From Chryseobacterium sp. 18061 (GTDB lineage Bacteria; Pseudomonadota; Gammaproteobacteria; Enterobacterales; Enterobacteriaceae), in assembly GCA_902706205.1 (NCBI GenBank), contig CACSKA010000006.1, forward strand, positions 310,001 to 374,000: a DNA stretch of 64,000 nt, in the 5' to 3' direction. The notes under the pieces are model-generated. The model ran no database searches, was not told the origin of the DNA, and saw only the letters and a program-made list of their open reading frames with translations. Below, piece after piece: positions 18,497-26,922 of the stretch (the stretch's first letter is position 1; each line of letters starts with the position of its first letter). The translations under genes and the position numbers were made by a program.

Positions 18497-19256
18497 AGGT
18501 CATATTTCGATTACCGGCGTCAGTAAATTTTTCGGTCGCCATAAAGCGCTGGATAATGTGTCGCTGGAGATCCCGCCCGGAACGGTGACGGTGATTTTAG
18601 GCCCGTCAGGATCGGGAAAATCGACGCTGCTGCGCACGATTAATCATCTGGAGCGCGTCGATGAAGGGTTTATCCAGATTGATGGGGACTACATTGGCTA
18701 TCGCCGTCAGGGCGAGAAGCTGTACGAACTCAAGGAAAAAGAGATCCTACGCCAGCGCGTGAACGTCGGTTACGTGTTCCAGAATTTCAATTTGTTCCCG
18801 CACATGACGGTGCTGGAAAACCTGATTGAAGCGCCGGTGGCGCATCGCCAACTGAACCGCAAGCAGGCCACGGAACGCGCTTATGCACTGCTTGACGTAG
18901 TCGGCCTGCGCAATAAGGCCGATGCCTGGTCGCGTCATTTGTCGGGTGGGCAACAGCAGCGCATTGCTATCGCACGGGCGCTGGCGCTCAACCCGCGGGT
19001 GATGCTCTTTGATGAACCAACGTCGGCCCTCGACCCTGAACTGGTGGGTGAAGTGCTGGACGTTATCAAAAAGCTGGCGCGGTCGGGCACCACCCTGGTG
19101 GTGGTGACGCATGAGATTGGTTTTGCGCGTGAAGTGGCAGACCAGGTGGTGTTTATGGTCGACGGTAAAATCGTCGAGCAGGGCGAAAGCGATGCGGTGT
19201 TAAATCGACCGCAGCACCCGCGTACCCGACAATTTTTATCAAAGGTATTGTCATGA
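18480..19256 (+). CDS. Amino-acid ABC transporter ATPase (TcyN/GlnQ type)
   Basis: This 258-residue ATPase has Walker A GPSGSGKST (about residues 41-49), the Q-loop in YVFQNFNLFPHMTVLENL, the signature LSGGQQQR (about 156-163), Walker B VMLFDEPTSALDPE (about 176-189) and the switch histidine in VVVTHEIGFAREV. An insert after the first strand (YIGYRRQGEKLYELKEKE) is typical of cystine and general amino-acid importers. It overlaps the permease upstream and the second binding protein downstream (ATGA), so the unit is translationally coupled. Confidence 0.93.
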   Translation: MLNSPEGHISITGVSKFFGRHKALDNVSLEIPPGTVTVILGPSGSGKSTLLRTINHLERVDEGFIQIDGDYIGYRRQGEKLYELKEKEILRQRVNVGYVFQNFNLFPHMTVLENLIEAPVAHRQLNRKQATERAYALLDVVGLRNKADAWSRHLSGGQQQRIAIARALALNPRVMLFDEPTSALDPELVGEVLDVIKKLARSGTTLVVVTHEIGFAREVADQVVFMVDGKIVEQGESDAVLNRPQHPRTRQFLSKVLS

Positions 19257-20152
19257 ATAAATGGATGTTACTGGGTGGGTTGCTGTGTGCCACCTCGGCG
19301 ATGGCAGAAGGGCGCATTGACCTGAAGGCTAATGAGCAGCCGCTGCCGGTAGTACGCGATGAGGCGGCGATCGCAAAGATCCCCGCCAGCTATAAGTTTG
19401 TCGAACCGGGCACGCTGACGGTGGCGATTTCTGCGCTAAATTCACCGCCGCTGGCGCTACTGGCCAGTGATAACCGCACCAGGATTGGCAGCGATCCGGA
19501 TATCGCCCGACTGCTGGCAGGTAACCTTGGCCTAAAGCTGAAACTGGTGCCGACGGCGTGGGAAGACTGGCCGTTGGGCATTATTTCCGGGCGCTATGAC
19601 GTGGCGCTGGTGAACATTGCGGTCACTGAACAGCGCAAAGAGAAGTTTGATTTTGCGACTTATCGCGTCGATTCGCTGGCGTTTTCGGTGAAAACGGGCA
19701 GCCCGATAACGACGGTTAAGGGGCCGGCCGATCTCTCCGGTAAGAAGGTGATTGTCGGTTCTGGTACGAATCAGGAACGCATTTTACTCGGCTGGAATGC
19801 AGAGAACGAAAAGGCAGGCCGTACGCCTGCGCTGCCGGTGTATCTGACCGACGACGCTTCCGCCAATCTCTACATTCAGTCCGGACGCGCCGACGTGTTC
19901 TTCGGCCCGCAGTCCGTTTCGGCGTATAAAGCGGCGTTGAGCGGAAAAACGAGCGTCGTGGGTCTGGGACCGAAAAAAGCCTATGTTGCGACCACCACCA
20001 AAAAGGGCAATCAGCTGGTATATGCCCTGCAAGCGGCGCTGAACGGCAGCATTGAACGCGGTGAGGTGCAACGCATTCTGGTGCGTTGGGGAGAAGGTGA
20101 CGAAGGTGTAGCGCAGTCCGATGTTAACCCGCCGGGGATCACCTATCCATGA
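19253..20152 (+). CDS. Periplasmic amino-acid ABC substrate-binding protein 2
   Basis: This 299-residue paralogue of the 16113 protein has a signal peptide of about 18 residues (ending AMAEG) and the same core: GSDPDIARLLAGNLGL, AWEDWPLGIISGRYDVALVNIAVTEQRKEKFDFATYR and VIVGSGTNQERILLGWNAENEK. Two binding proteins around one permease/ATPase pair suggest recognition of two related substrates, for example cystine and an S-substituted cysteine. It is the last gene of the operon. No terminator hairpin with a T-tract is evident in the 30 bases before the convergent permease gene. Confidence 0.87.
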   Translation: MNKWMLLGGLLCATSAMAEGRIDLKANEQPLPVVRDEAAIAKIPASYKFVEPGTLTVAISALNSPPLALLASDNRTRIGSDPDIARLLAGNLGLKLKLVPTAWEDWPLGIISGRYDVALVNIAVTEQRKEKFDFATYRVDSLAFSVKTGSPITTVKGPADLSGKKVIVGSGTNQERILLGWNAENEKAGRTPALPVYLTDDASANLYIQSGRADVFFGPQSVSAYKAALSGKTSVVGLGPKKAYVATTTKKGNQLVYALQAALNGSIERGEVQRILVRWGEGDEGVAQSDVNPPGITYP

Positions 20153-20182
20153 TTGGCTTTCACCGGCGAACAAGCGTAAACG

Positions 20183-21520
20183 CTATGATGTAATAACGAG
20201 GCTGAGTAACAATACCATCAATAGTCCGACGAGCGAGCTTATCAGTTCAAGCAGCCCCCATGTTTTGAAGGTATCTTTCATGGATATACCAAAGGTCTCT
20301 TTGAATAATAAGAAACCGCCATCGTACATTAGCGTTATCGTATTACTGCCACAGGCGACGGCCAGGCACATTAACGCTGGATTCAGATGAAATGCATTAA
20401 CCATTGGCGCGACAATACCGGCTGAGGTGATAGCAGCGACAGCACCCTGGCCGGTGAGAATGCGAATAATAGCCGTGATTATCCAGGCCACAATAAACGG
20501 AGAGAGTGAGACGTTGCTCATAATGCTGACAATATGGTCACCAACACCTGAGACTATAATCACCTGCTTCAGGATCCCACCTGCACTGATAACAAACAGC
20601 ACGTTGGCAATTTTAGCAATGGAATCACTCACGCAATGCGTAATATTCTCGGTGGACATTCCCCGTTTTTTACCCAAAAACCAAATGGCAGCCATTGTTG
20701 CCAGCAACATACTGATTTCTGCGCTGCCTAAAAACGTGCAGAGTTTTGCCAGGCCGCTATCGACGCCCATAAATCCTTTTACCACCGATGCCACCACCAT
20801 AAGCACGGCCGGAATCAGAGGTATTAGCATGCTGATACCAAAAGAAGGAATATCGTCTGATGACTTCCCTTCTACCGGTTTGATCATAGAGTTCAGAGGG
20901 ATTGATTTAATGCTGGGTAAAAATTTAGGCAGTAAAATACCGGTGCAAAAAAGAGCAGGGATAATGACAATGATTCCGTACATATACACCTGTACAATAT
21001 CGGCATTAAACGCACTGATGAGTGCTACCGGGCCAGGCTGCGGTGGAAAAAGACTATGTCCCAGCGTGGCGCCTACCACCGTAGGCACAACCAGCTTCAT
21101 GTAGGGAATGTTCGCCTTTTTGGCAATATTTAACACCAGCGGCATGGCTATCAAAAATGCCACTTCATAAAACATCGCAATCCCAAAAATGACGCCAACA
21201 AACATCAATCCAGTTGACAAGAAACGCGTGCCGCAGCGCTTAATGACTGTGTCGGCAATTTGCTGACTGGCACCTGATTCGGTCATGAATCGGCCAATGA
21301 TGGCCCCAAATATAATAATAAGTGCCAGATGCCCTAAAATACCGCCGAGGCCATCCTGAATAACCGGCACAATTTTATCGACAGGAATGCCTTCCATAAT
21401 AGCGACAAATATGCCCGCAATCAGCAATGCAAATATATTGTGGAATTTATATTTCAGATTCATTATGACGAGCAGGGCGATACCAACCAGAACCCAAAAC
21501 AGAGCCAGTAAGGGGGACAT
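20183..21520 (-). CDS. GntP-family sugar-acid permease
   Basis: This 445-residue transporter has 12 or more predicted spans. It carries GntP-family motifs such as IIFGAIIGRFMTESGASQQIA (residues about 73-93), FYEVAFLIAMPLVLNIAKK, LGHSLFPPQPGPVALISAF and GQGAVAAITSAGIVAP. The family imports gluconate, idonate, fructuronate and similar sugar acids with protons. The gene lies 57 bases behind a mannonate dehydratase on the same strand, so D-mannonate or a hexuronate relative is the likely substrate. The start at 21520 (MSPLLALFW) has an AGG site; a GTG 21 bases earlier is less likely. Confidence 0.87.
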   Translation of the reverse strand: MSPLLALFWVLVGIALLVIMNLKYKFHNIFALLIAGIFVAIMEGIPVDKIVPVIQDGLGGILGHLALIIIFGAIIGRFMTESGASQQIADTVIKRCGTRFLSTGLMFVGVIFGIAMFYEVAFLIAMPLVLNIAKKANIPYMKLVVPTVVGATLGHSLFPPQPGPVALISAFNADIVQVYMYGIIVIIPALFCTGILLPKFLPSIKSIPLNSMIKPVEGKSSDDIPSFGISMLIPLIPAVLMVVASVVKGFMGVDSGLAKLCTFLGSAEISMLLATMAAIWFLGKKRGMSTENITHCVSDSIAKIANVLFVISAGGILKQVIIVSGVGDHIVSIMSNVSLSPFIVAWIITAIIRILTGQGAVAAITSAGIVAPMVNAFHLNPALMCLAVACGSNTITLMYDGGFLLFKETFGISMKDTFKTWGLLELISSLVGLLMVLLLSLVITS

Positions 21521-21577
21521 ATGTTTACCTGTATTCAACACATTGAATAAATGCCGGCAGGATCGCCGGCCTGGATG

Positions 21578-22651
21578 CTAATGTTGTTTTTCGAGTGCTT
21601 CCCACAGACCAAGGAGATAGGTTACCCCTAATGCCCGGTCGTATAGACCATATCCGGGACGGCCAGTTTCGCCCCAAATAAAACGTCCGTGGTCAGGGCG
21701 GATATAGCCATCAAAACCATTGTCATGCAACGATTTCATTACTTTGAACATATCCAGTGAACCGTACTGTGATACATGCGCCGATTCATAAAAATCTTTA
21801 TCTTTAATGATTTTGATATTTCGTACGTGGGCAAAATGAATACGCTTCCGTTGAGTAAACTCAGCCAGTATGTCGTAAACATTATTATCAGGATCTTCGG
21901 CAATTGAGCCGGTGCATAACGTGATTCCATTTGCTTCTGAATCAACTGCATTACACAGCCAATCAAGGTCGTTTCGATTTTTCACTACCCGCGGCAGCCC
22001 GAAGATGGAATAGGGAGGATCGTCGGGATGAATTGCCATTTTAATCCCGACCTCTTCACATACCGGGATGATGGCTTTCAGGAAATAGACAAGATTTTCA
22101 CGTAATTTGTCGTCATCAACATCTTTGTATTTCGCAAACAGCTCTTGTACCTTAGCCAAACGTTCTGGCTCCCAACCGGGCAGGGCGAAACCGTTTGAAT
22201 TATCGAGAACATCCTTAACAACATCTTCCAGACTTTTGTCGATGCCTTTCTTTTCAAAGGCCATCGTCAGCGAGCCATCCGGTAAGACATAGTTCATATC
22301 CGTCTTCATCCAGTCAAAGACCGGCATGAAGTTGTAGCAGATGATTTTAATGCCGATCTCAGCCAGATTGCGGATAGTCGTTTTATAATTCTCGATATAC
22401 TGGTCGCGCCCCGGGCTGCCGATTTTAATCTCATCGTGAATATTCACACTTTCAATAACTTCCAGCTTCAGACCCGCTTCGCGTGCTTGAGCGGCAAGCG
22501 CCAGAATTTTATCTTTTGGCCAGACTTCGCCCACGGGAACATCGTACAACGCTCCTACAATGCCTTCCACGCCAGGCACCTGTCGTATGTGTTCCAGGGA
22601 AATCTTATCTTCTGCTGGTCCAAACCAGCGCATTGTCATTTGCATACTCAT
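21578..22651 (-). CDS. uxuA: D-mannonate dehydratase, UxuA type
   Basis: This protein of 357 residues from the preferred start belongs to the xylose-isomerase-like UxuA family, which converts D-mannonate to 2-dehydro-3-deoxy-D-gluconate. Family features are MTMRWFGPAEDKISLEHIRQVPGV at the N terminus, ICYNFMPVFDWMKTD, the metal-binding MAIHPDDPP, and YIRPDHGR near the C terminus. It is closer in length to the short (about 360-residue) forms than to K-12 UxuA (394). The start at 22651 follows AAAGGTG; the longer frame to 22729 would add 26 atypical residues. Paired with the GntP permease, it forms a minimal mannonate-utilisation unit without uxuB or a regulator. Confidence 0.87.
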   Translation of the reverse strand: MSMQMTMRWFGPAEDKISLEHIRQVPGVEGIVGALYDVPVGEVWPKDKILALAAQAREAGLKLEVIESVNIHDEIKIGSPGRDQYIENYKTTIRNLAEIGIKIICYNFMPVFDWMKTDMNYVLPDGSLTMAFEKKGIDKSLEDVVKDVLDNSNGFALPGWEPERLAKVQELFAKYKDVDDDKLRENLVYFLKAIIPVCEEVGIKMAIHPDDPPYSIFGLPRVVKNRNDLDWLCNAVDSEANGITLCTGSIAEDPDNNVYDILAEFTQRKRIHFAHVRNIKIIKDKDFYESAHVSQYGSLDMFKVMKSLHDNGFDGYIRPDHGRFIWGETGRPGYGLYDRALGVTYLLGLWEALEKQH

Positions 22652-22679
22652 TACACCTTTAGCGGAAAGTCTAACTACC

Positions 22680-22689
22680 ATACTAGTAT
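22680..22689. promoter_or_regulatory. Short palindrome in the mannonate operon leader
   Basis: ATACTAGTAT, 28 bases before the preferred start of the mannonate dehydratase, is a perfect 10-bp palindrome. It may be half of an operator for an unlinked GntR-type regulator such as UxuR or ExuR. The evidence is weak. Confidence 0.3.
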
Positions 22690-22836
22690 CTTTGGTGGGG
22701 GCTGTTAAGAGTGATTTTTCCGACATCAATCACAAAATAGACCGATAAAGGTGGGTAAGTTGCAATCGACAAGTCCCAAACCCCTGTGCAGGAATCTGGT
22801 CCATACTTTTGTTTCTGCATTAGTGGAGGCAAACAT

Positions 22837-23466
22837 ATGCTAACGCTCTATGGCGTGCCGGGCTGGGGTTCGGCAATCAGCGAAGTGATGTTGACGATGG
22901 CTGAGATGCCATACCATTTTGTCGACGTGAATGGCTTCGATAATCCCGGCCCGCAGCATGACGTGCTGGCCCTGATTAACCCGCTGTGTCAGGTGCCGAC
23001 CCTGCGGCTGGATGATGGCAGTACCCTGACTGAATCTGCGGCTATCGCGCTAATGATCCTCGACCATCGCCCCGATTTAGCCCCACCGATTGGCTCACCG
23101 CAGCGCACGCTGTTTCAGCGGCTGCTGGTGTGGCTGGTGGCGAACGTCTATCCGACGTTTACCTATGCCGATTACCCTGAACGCTTTGCGCCTGACGCCC
23201 CGGAGCAGTTGCAAAACAGCTGTATTGCTTACAGAAAAACGCTGTATCAATGGCTGGATGGTCAACTGGTGGGGCCGTACGCTATGGGTGACAACGTCAC
23301 GTTACTCGATGCCTACATTGTAGTAATACGAAGCTGGGGCCCGCGTGCAGCGTGGTTTACCGAAAACTGTCCACGCCTGAGCGCCATTGCAGACCACATT
23401 GAAAAGCGTGAAGAACTGCGCCACGTCCTGCGTGAAAACGGAATCTTTGACTGCACAAAACGCTAA
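22837..23466 (+). CDS. yncG: YncG, glutathione S-transferase homologue
   Basis: This 209-residue GST-fold protein closely resembles E. coli YncG. It has a thioredoxin-like N-terminal domain (residues 1-80; LYGVPGWGSAISEVMLTMAEMPYHFVDV, INPLCQVPTL, LTESAAIALMILD) and an all-helical C-terminal domain (RLLVWLVANVYPTFTYADYPERFAPDAPE). It marks the return of K-12 synteny after the inserted block. The start follows GTGGAGGC. Substrates are unknown in E. coli as well. Confidence 0.92.
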   Translation: MLTLYGVPGWGSAISEVMLTMAEMPYHFVDVNGFDNPGPQHDVLALINPLCQVPTLRLDDGSTLTESAAIALMILDHRPDLAPPIGSPQRTLFQRLLVWLVANVYPTFTYADYPERFAPDAPEQLQNSCIAYRKTLYQWLDGQLVGPYAMGDNVTLLDAYIVVIRSWGPRAAWFTENCPRLSAIADHIEKREELRHVLRENGIFDCTKR

Positions 23467-23517
23467 TTAGGTCGCTGAGAAGATGATAGTTTTAGGGAAC
23501 ACAATAAGGAGACCACC

Positions 23518-23748
23518 ATGCCGCATGTAGACATTAAATGTTTTCCCCGCGCTCTGAACGACGAACAAAAAGACGCACTGGCGGCAGATATCGCCGCCGC
23601 GATTACCCGTCATTTGGGCAGTAAAGATGGCGCTATCAGCGTGGCGCTCAACCAGGTGCAAGAGGCTGACTGGAAATCGCAGGTCTGGGACAAAGAGATT
23701 GGCCCGCAGCTCGACACGCTGCTGAAAAAGCCAGGCTACAGTTTGTAA
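23518..23748 (+). CDS. pptA: 4-oxalocrotonate tautomerase family enzyme PptA (YdcE)
   Basis: This 76-residue protein matches E. coli PptA. The catalytic N-terminal proline (Pro1 after removal of Met) is present in [13 protein letters not shown]. The rest follows the family, with [19 protein letters not shown] and the C-terminal KKPGYSL. The enzyme tautomerises phenylpyruvate-type enols; its biological substrate is not settled. AAGGAG lies 10 bases upstream. It lies 51 bases after yncG and probably forms a unit with it. Confidence 0.93.
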   Translation: MPHVDIKCFPRALNDEQKDALAADIAAAITRHLGSKDGAISVALNQVQEADWKSQVWDKEIGPQLDTLLKKPGYSL

Positions 23749-23792
23749 GAAATAGCTCCGCGATGCGGATTGCTCCCTTGATGTTTTAAATC

Positions 23793-23866
23793 GCCCGATG
23801 GCGTTTTACTTGCCAGGCCTACGGTTCATGGTTTTGTAGGCCCGATAAGCGTCAGCGCCATCGGGC
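23793..23866. repeat. REP/BIME-type palindromic element
   Basis: Two inverted REP-like units lie between pptA and the convergent deaminase gene. GCCCGATGGCG at 23793-23803 faces a full unit at 23836-23866, in which GCCCGATAAGCGTC is followed by AGCGCCATCGGGC. The layout and flanking GTAGG match enterobacterial REP elements. Confidence 0.75.
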
Positions 23867-23877
23867 AAAATTTATCA

Positions 23878-25299
23878 TCATCCACGTCCGTCCGCTCTTT
23901 GTTGGAGCCGTTTGACCGCCTCCGTTGCCTGAACGCCCAGCTCACGTAAATCCAACCCTGGAATCATGTCGTTTTCGACAATCACCTTTCCCTGACACAG
24001 TAGCGCTTTTAATGTTGCTCGCCCGCCGCAGGCCACCGGGCCGATCGCCATGTCGTGCAGACCGAAATAACGCGGGTCGTCGAGCTGATACAGCGCAATG
24101 TCGGCAGGCATGCCTGGACGTAATTCACCGGTTTCAAGGCCAAGCACCGACGCGCCGCCGGACGTTCCCCAGCGGATCACATCTTCTATCGTGGCCGCAT
24201 CGCCGCCGCCTTCAAAGGTGCCGCCTTCGTAGCGCGGACGGGCGAGCATCCCTTTGCGGGCGCGCTGTAGCTGCCAGGCAGCGTGGGCTTCACTCTGCAT
24301 ATCGGCAGCTTCGTTGGAGGCCGCGCCGTCCACACCGATGGAAATTTTTACGCCAGCCTGTTCCAGGGCAACGATATCCGCGATGCCGCTCCCGAGGCGG
24401 GCATTACTTTGCGGGCAGTGAGCGATACCGCTGCCGCTAGCCCCGAGCAGGGCAATTTCTTCTGGTAGCAGTTTCACCAGATGGGCGAACCAGACATCAT
24501 CTCCGATCCAGTCGTGTTCGGCGCAAAACTGCAGCGGCGTCATGCCAAATTTGGCCTGGGATGCATCGAGGTAATCGACCGTTTCCGACAGATGGCTGTG
24601 CAAACGCAGCCCCAGCGTCCGTGCCAGCCGCGCGCTTTCCCGTAATTCTTGCGCGGTAGTCGAATGTAACGTGGTGGTGGGGGCCATCACTACGCGTCGC
24701 ATCGCGTCGACCTGCGGCTGATGATACTGCCCGGCGAGGCGCTCGACGTCCTGCATCCAGTCGTCAAAACGCTCGGGTCGCAGCGCCGTCGGCAATGCGC
24801 TTTCCAGACCGCGAGTTTGCGTTGCGCCCCCGCGGCACAGCACGAACCGCACGCCTAACGCCTGCGCTTCTTCAAACAAAATGGCAGCCCCGTCGAACGG
24901 CATCCCCGGCCAGTACAGATAGTGATGATCGGCCACCGTTGTGCAGCCGGAGCGCACTAACTCTACCAGACCAATTCGCGCGGCAAGGCGAAACGTCTCT
25001 GCATCAAACGCGCCGCGAAAACGGTAGGGGGTCGAAGCCAGCCAGGCACTGAGGCTCTGGTTGATGCCTTGCGGTTCCCCCTTGAGCAGCGACTGGAACA
25101 AGTGATGATGCGTGTTCACCCAGCCCGGGTAGGCCACGCAGTCGCGGGCATCAATCACGCGCTCATCAGCGTTTGGCTTCAGCGTACCGACGGCGGTGAT
25201 TCGCCCGTCGGCTACGCGAATATCGGTCGCAGAACTGCGCGGCATGTCGCGGTTCCCGGTCATGATGGCGTTACAGCCTTTTATCAGCAGCGTGCTCAT
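23878..25299 (-). CDS. Amidohydrolase, 8-oxoguanine deaminase-like
   Basis: This 473-residue protein belongs to the amidohydrolase superfamily in the cytosine/guanine-deaminase-like group (AtzB/TrzN and 8-oxoguanine deaminase). Metal ligands are visible as NTHHHLFQSL (HxH at residues 64-66), LRLHSHLSET with the catalytic Glu, FAHLVKL and the metal-binding Asp in IGVDGAASNE. The family converts 8-oxoguanine to urate or opens related heterocycles. It is the last gene of a minus-strand operon behind an ABC importer, which suggests use of oxidised or substituted purines as a nitrogen source. S-adenosylhomocysteine or triazine deamination are less likely alternatives. Confidence 0.83.
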   Translation of the reverse strand: MSTLLIKGCNAIMTGNRDMPRSSATDIRVADGRITAVGTLKPNADERVIDARDCVAYPGWVNTHHHLFQSLLKGEPQGINQSLSAWLASTPYRFRGAFDAETFRLAARIGLVELVRSGCTTVADHHYLYWPGMPFDGAAILFEEAQALGVRFVLCRGGATQTRGLESALPTALRPERFDDWMQDVERLAGQYHQPQVDAMRRVVMAPTTTLHSTTAQELRESARLARTLGLRLHSHLSETVDYLDASQAKFGMTPLQFCAEHDWIGDDVWFAHLVKLLPEEIALLGASGSGIAHCPQSNARLGSGIADIVALEQAGVKISIGVDGAASNEAADMQSEAHAAWQLQRARKGMLARPRYEGGTFEGGGDAATIEDVIRWGTSGGASVLGLETGELRPGMPADIALYQLDDPRYFGLHDMAIGPVACGGRATLKALLCQGKVIVENDMIPGLDLRELGVQATEAVKRLQQRADGRG

Positions 25300-25307
25300 A
25301 ATTATCC

Positions 25308-26102
25308 TCAGGCCAGTTCACTGTCGTGCCAGCCACGCAGGCACACTCGGGTGATTAATGACATCAACGCCCACAGCGTGAGGCCAGTGCAGGTGATCAG
25401 GAACAGGGCGGCGAACATCAACGGTAAGTTGAGCTGAAAACCGGCCTGTAAAATCTGCCACGCCAGCCCGGCACCTGAGCCGCCCGTTCCGGCCACAAAT
25501 TCCGCGACCACTGCGCCAATCAGCGCCAGCCCGCAGGAAATGCGTAATCCACTGAAGAAATAGGGCAACGCGTTCGGCACGCGCAGGCGCATCAGCACCT
25601 GCCAGCGACTGGCCTGGTTGATGTGAAACAGATTCAGAAGGCCTGGGCTTACGCTGCGCAGACCGAGAGTGGTGTTGGTCAGAACCGGGAATACCGCCAC
25701 CAGCATCGCGCAGACCACCAGCGCCAGGGTGGTGTTGTGGATCCAGATGATCACCAATGGGGCGATCGCCACCACCGGCGTGACCTGAAACAGGATCGCC
25801 CAAGGCATCAGGCACGATTCAATCACTCGACTTTGCACACACAGAAATGCAATCAGCGTACCGATAATTACTGCCAGCAGAAACGCCAGCAAGGTGACTT
25901 TCAGCGTCACCAACAAGCTGGAAAACAGAGCGGATTGCTGTTGATAGAGCGTAATGGCGATATCACTGGGTTTCGGTGCCAGATAAATAGGCACCGCAAA
26001 CTGACGGAAACCTGTCTCCCAGATGGCGAGCAGAATAATCAACACCAGCAGCGGCCATAGCGCACGTTGCACCTGCGGATATTGAATCAGGGGTTTAGTC
26101 AT
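25308..26102 (-). CDS. NitT/TauT-family ABC transporter permease
   Basis: This 264-residue permease of the SsuC/TauC type has about six spans. The coupling loop is recognisable as HINQASRWQVLMRLRVPNALPYFFSGLRI (about residues 170-198). The start at 26102 (MTKPLIQYP) overlaps the ATPase end by 8 bases, which indicates coupling; the longer open frame would add 40 residues of ATPase shadow. With the ATPase and the NMT1-like binding protein it forms one importer. It lies 8 bases upstream of the deaminase gene. Confidence 0.9.
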   Translation of the reverse strand: MTKPLIQYPQVQRALWPLLVLIILLAIWETGFRQFAVPIYLAPKPSDIAITLYQQQSALFSSLLVTLKVTLLAFLLAVIIGTLIAFLCVQSRVIESCLMPWAILFQVTPVVAIAPLVIIWIHNTTLALVVCAMLVAVFPVLTNTTLGLRSVSPGLLNLFHINQASRWQVLMRLRVPNALPYFFSGLRISCGLALIGAVVAEFVAGTGGSGAGLAWQILQAGFQLNLPLMFAALFLITCTGLTLWALMSLITRVCLRGWHDSELA

Positions 26103-26913
26103 GGATGCCTCCGCTGGCCTGTTCGAGTAAATCGGAAAGTTGCGCCACCTGACGAATGAATGCTGGTGAGGTACGAAACGCGGCATCGCGAACGGTCGGA
26201 CCGTCAATTTCGATGTCGGCAATCACCCGGCCCGGACGTGCGCCCATCACAATCACGCGTGATGAGAGCCATACCGCCTCATAAATACTGTGGGTGACAA
26301 ACAGCACCGTCAGATTGCGACGGCTCCACAGTGCGCGGATATCGGCGTCGAGCTTATGGCGGGTAAATTCATCCAGCGCGCCGAAGGGCTCATCCATCAA
26401 CAGCAGATCCGGGGCGATCACCAGTGCCCGGGCTAAAGCCACACGCATTTGCATCCCGCCGGAAAGCTCACGTGGGCGGGCGTGAAGGAAGTTCTCCAGC
26501 CCGACCGCCAGCAGCGCCTGCATTACCTGCGGCGTGCTTTCCTTTTTACCGATACCCCGCAGAGTTAGAGGCAAACGCACATTTTCCTCGATGGTCGCCC
26601 AGGGCATCAGCGTCGCTTCCTGAAACACCATCGCCATTTGGCACTGCTGCGCCAACGACGGCTGGCCGTTCCAGCGCAGCATTCCGGCGCTGGGCTGTTC
26701 CAGCCCGGCGAACATTTTCAGCAGCGTGCTCTTACCACAGCCCGACGGACCGAGCAGCGACACCAGTTCGCCACGACCAATATTCAGGTTTAGACGTTCA
26801 AGCGCGACGGTGCCGTTTGGCCACACTTTTTCCACTCCGCGCGCCATTAGAAAACGCGGCTCTTCATTTTGCGGTACCGCATTTGGCGGCTCAAAAGATA
26901 GAACATGCTGCAT
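26095..26913 (-). CDS. NitT/TauT-family ABC transporter ATPase
   Basis: This 272-residue ATPase of the SsuB/TauB family has Walker A LGPSGCGKST (about residues 54-63), Q-loop MAMVFQEATLMPW, signature LSGGMQMRVALARAL (about 149-163), Walker B LLLMDEPFGALDEFTR and the switch His in VLFVTHSIYEAVWL. An extra N-terminal stretch of about 20 residues precedes the core. It lies between the binding-protein gene (9-base gap) and the permease (8-base overlap), in the usual order for this transporter class. Confidence 0.92.
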   Translation of the reverse strand: MQHVLSFEPPNAVPQNEEPRFLMARGVEKVWPNGTVALERLNLNIGRGELVSLLGPSGCGKSTLLKMFAGLEQPSAGMLRWNGQPSLAQQCQMAMVFQEATLMPWATIEENVRLPLTLRGIGKKESTPQVMQALLAVGLENFLHARPRELSGGMQMRVALARALVIAPDLLLMDEPFGALDEFTRHKLDADIRALWSRRNLTVLFVTHSIYEAVWLSSRVIVMGARPGRVIADIEIDGPTVRDAAFRTSPAFIRQVAQLSDLLEQASGGIHD

Positions 26914-26922
26914 AACGCCTCC

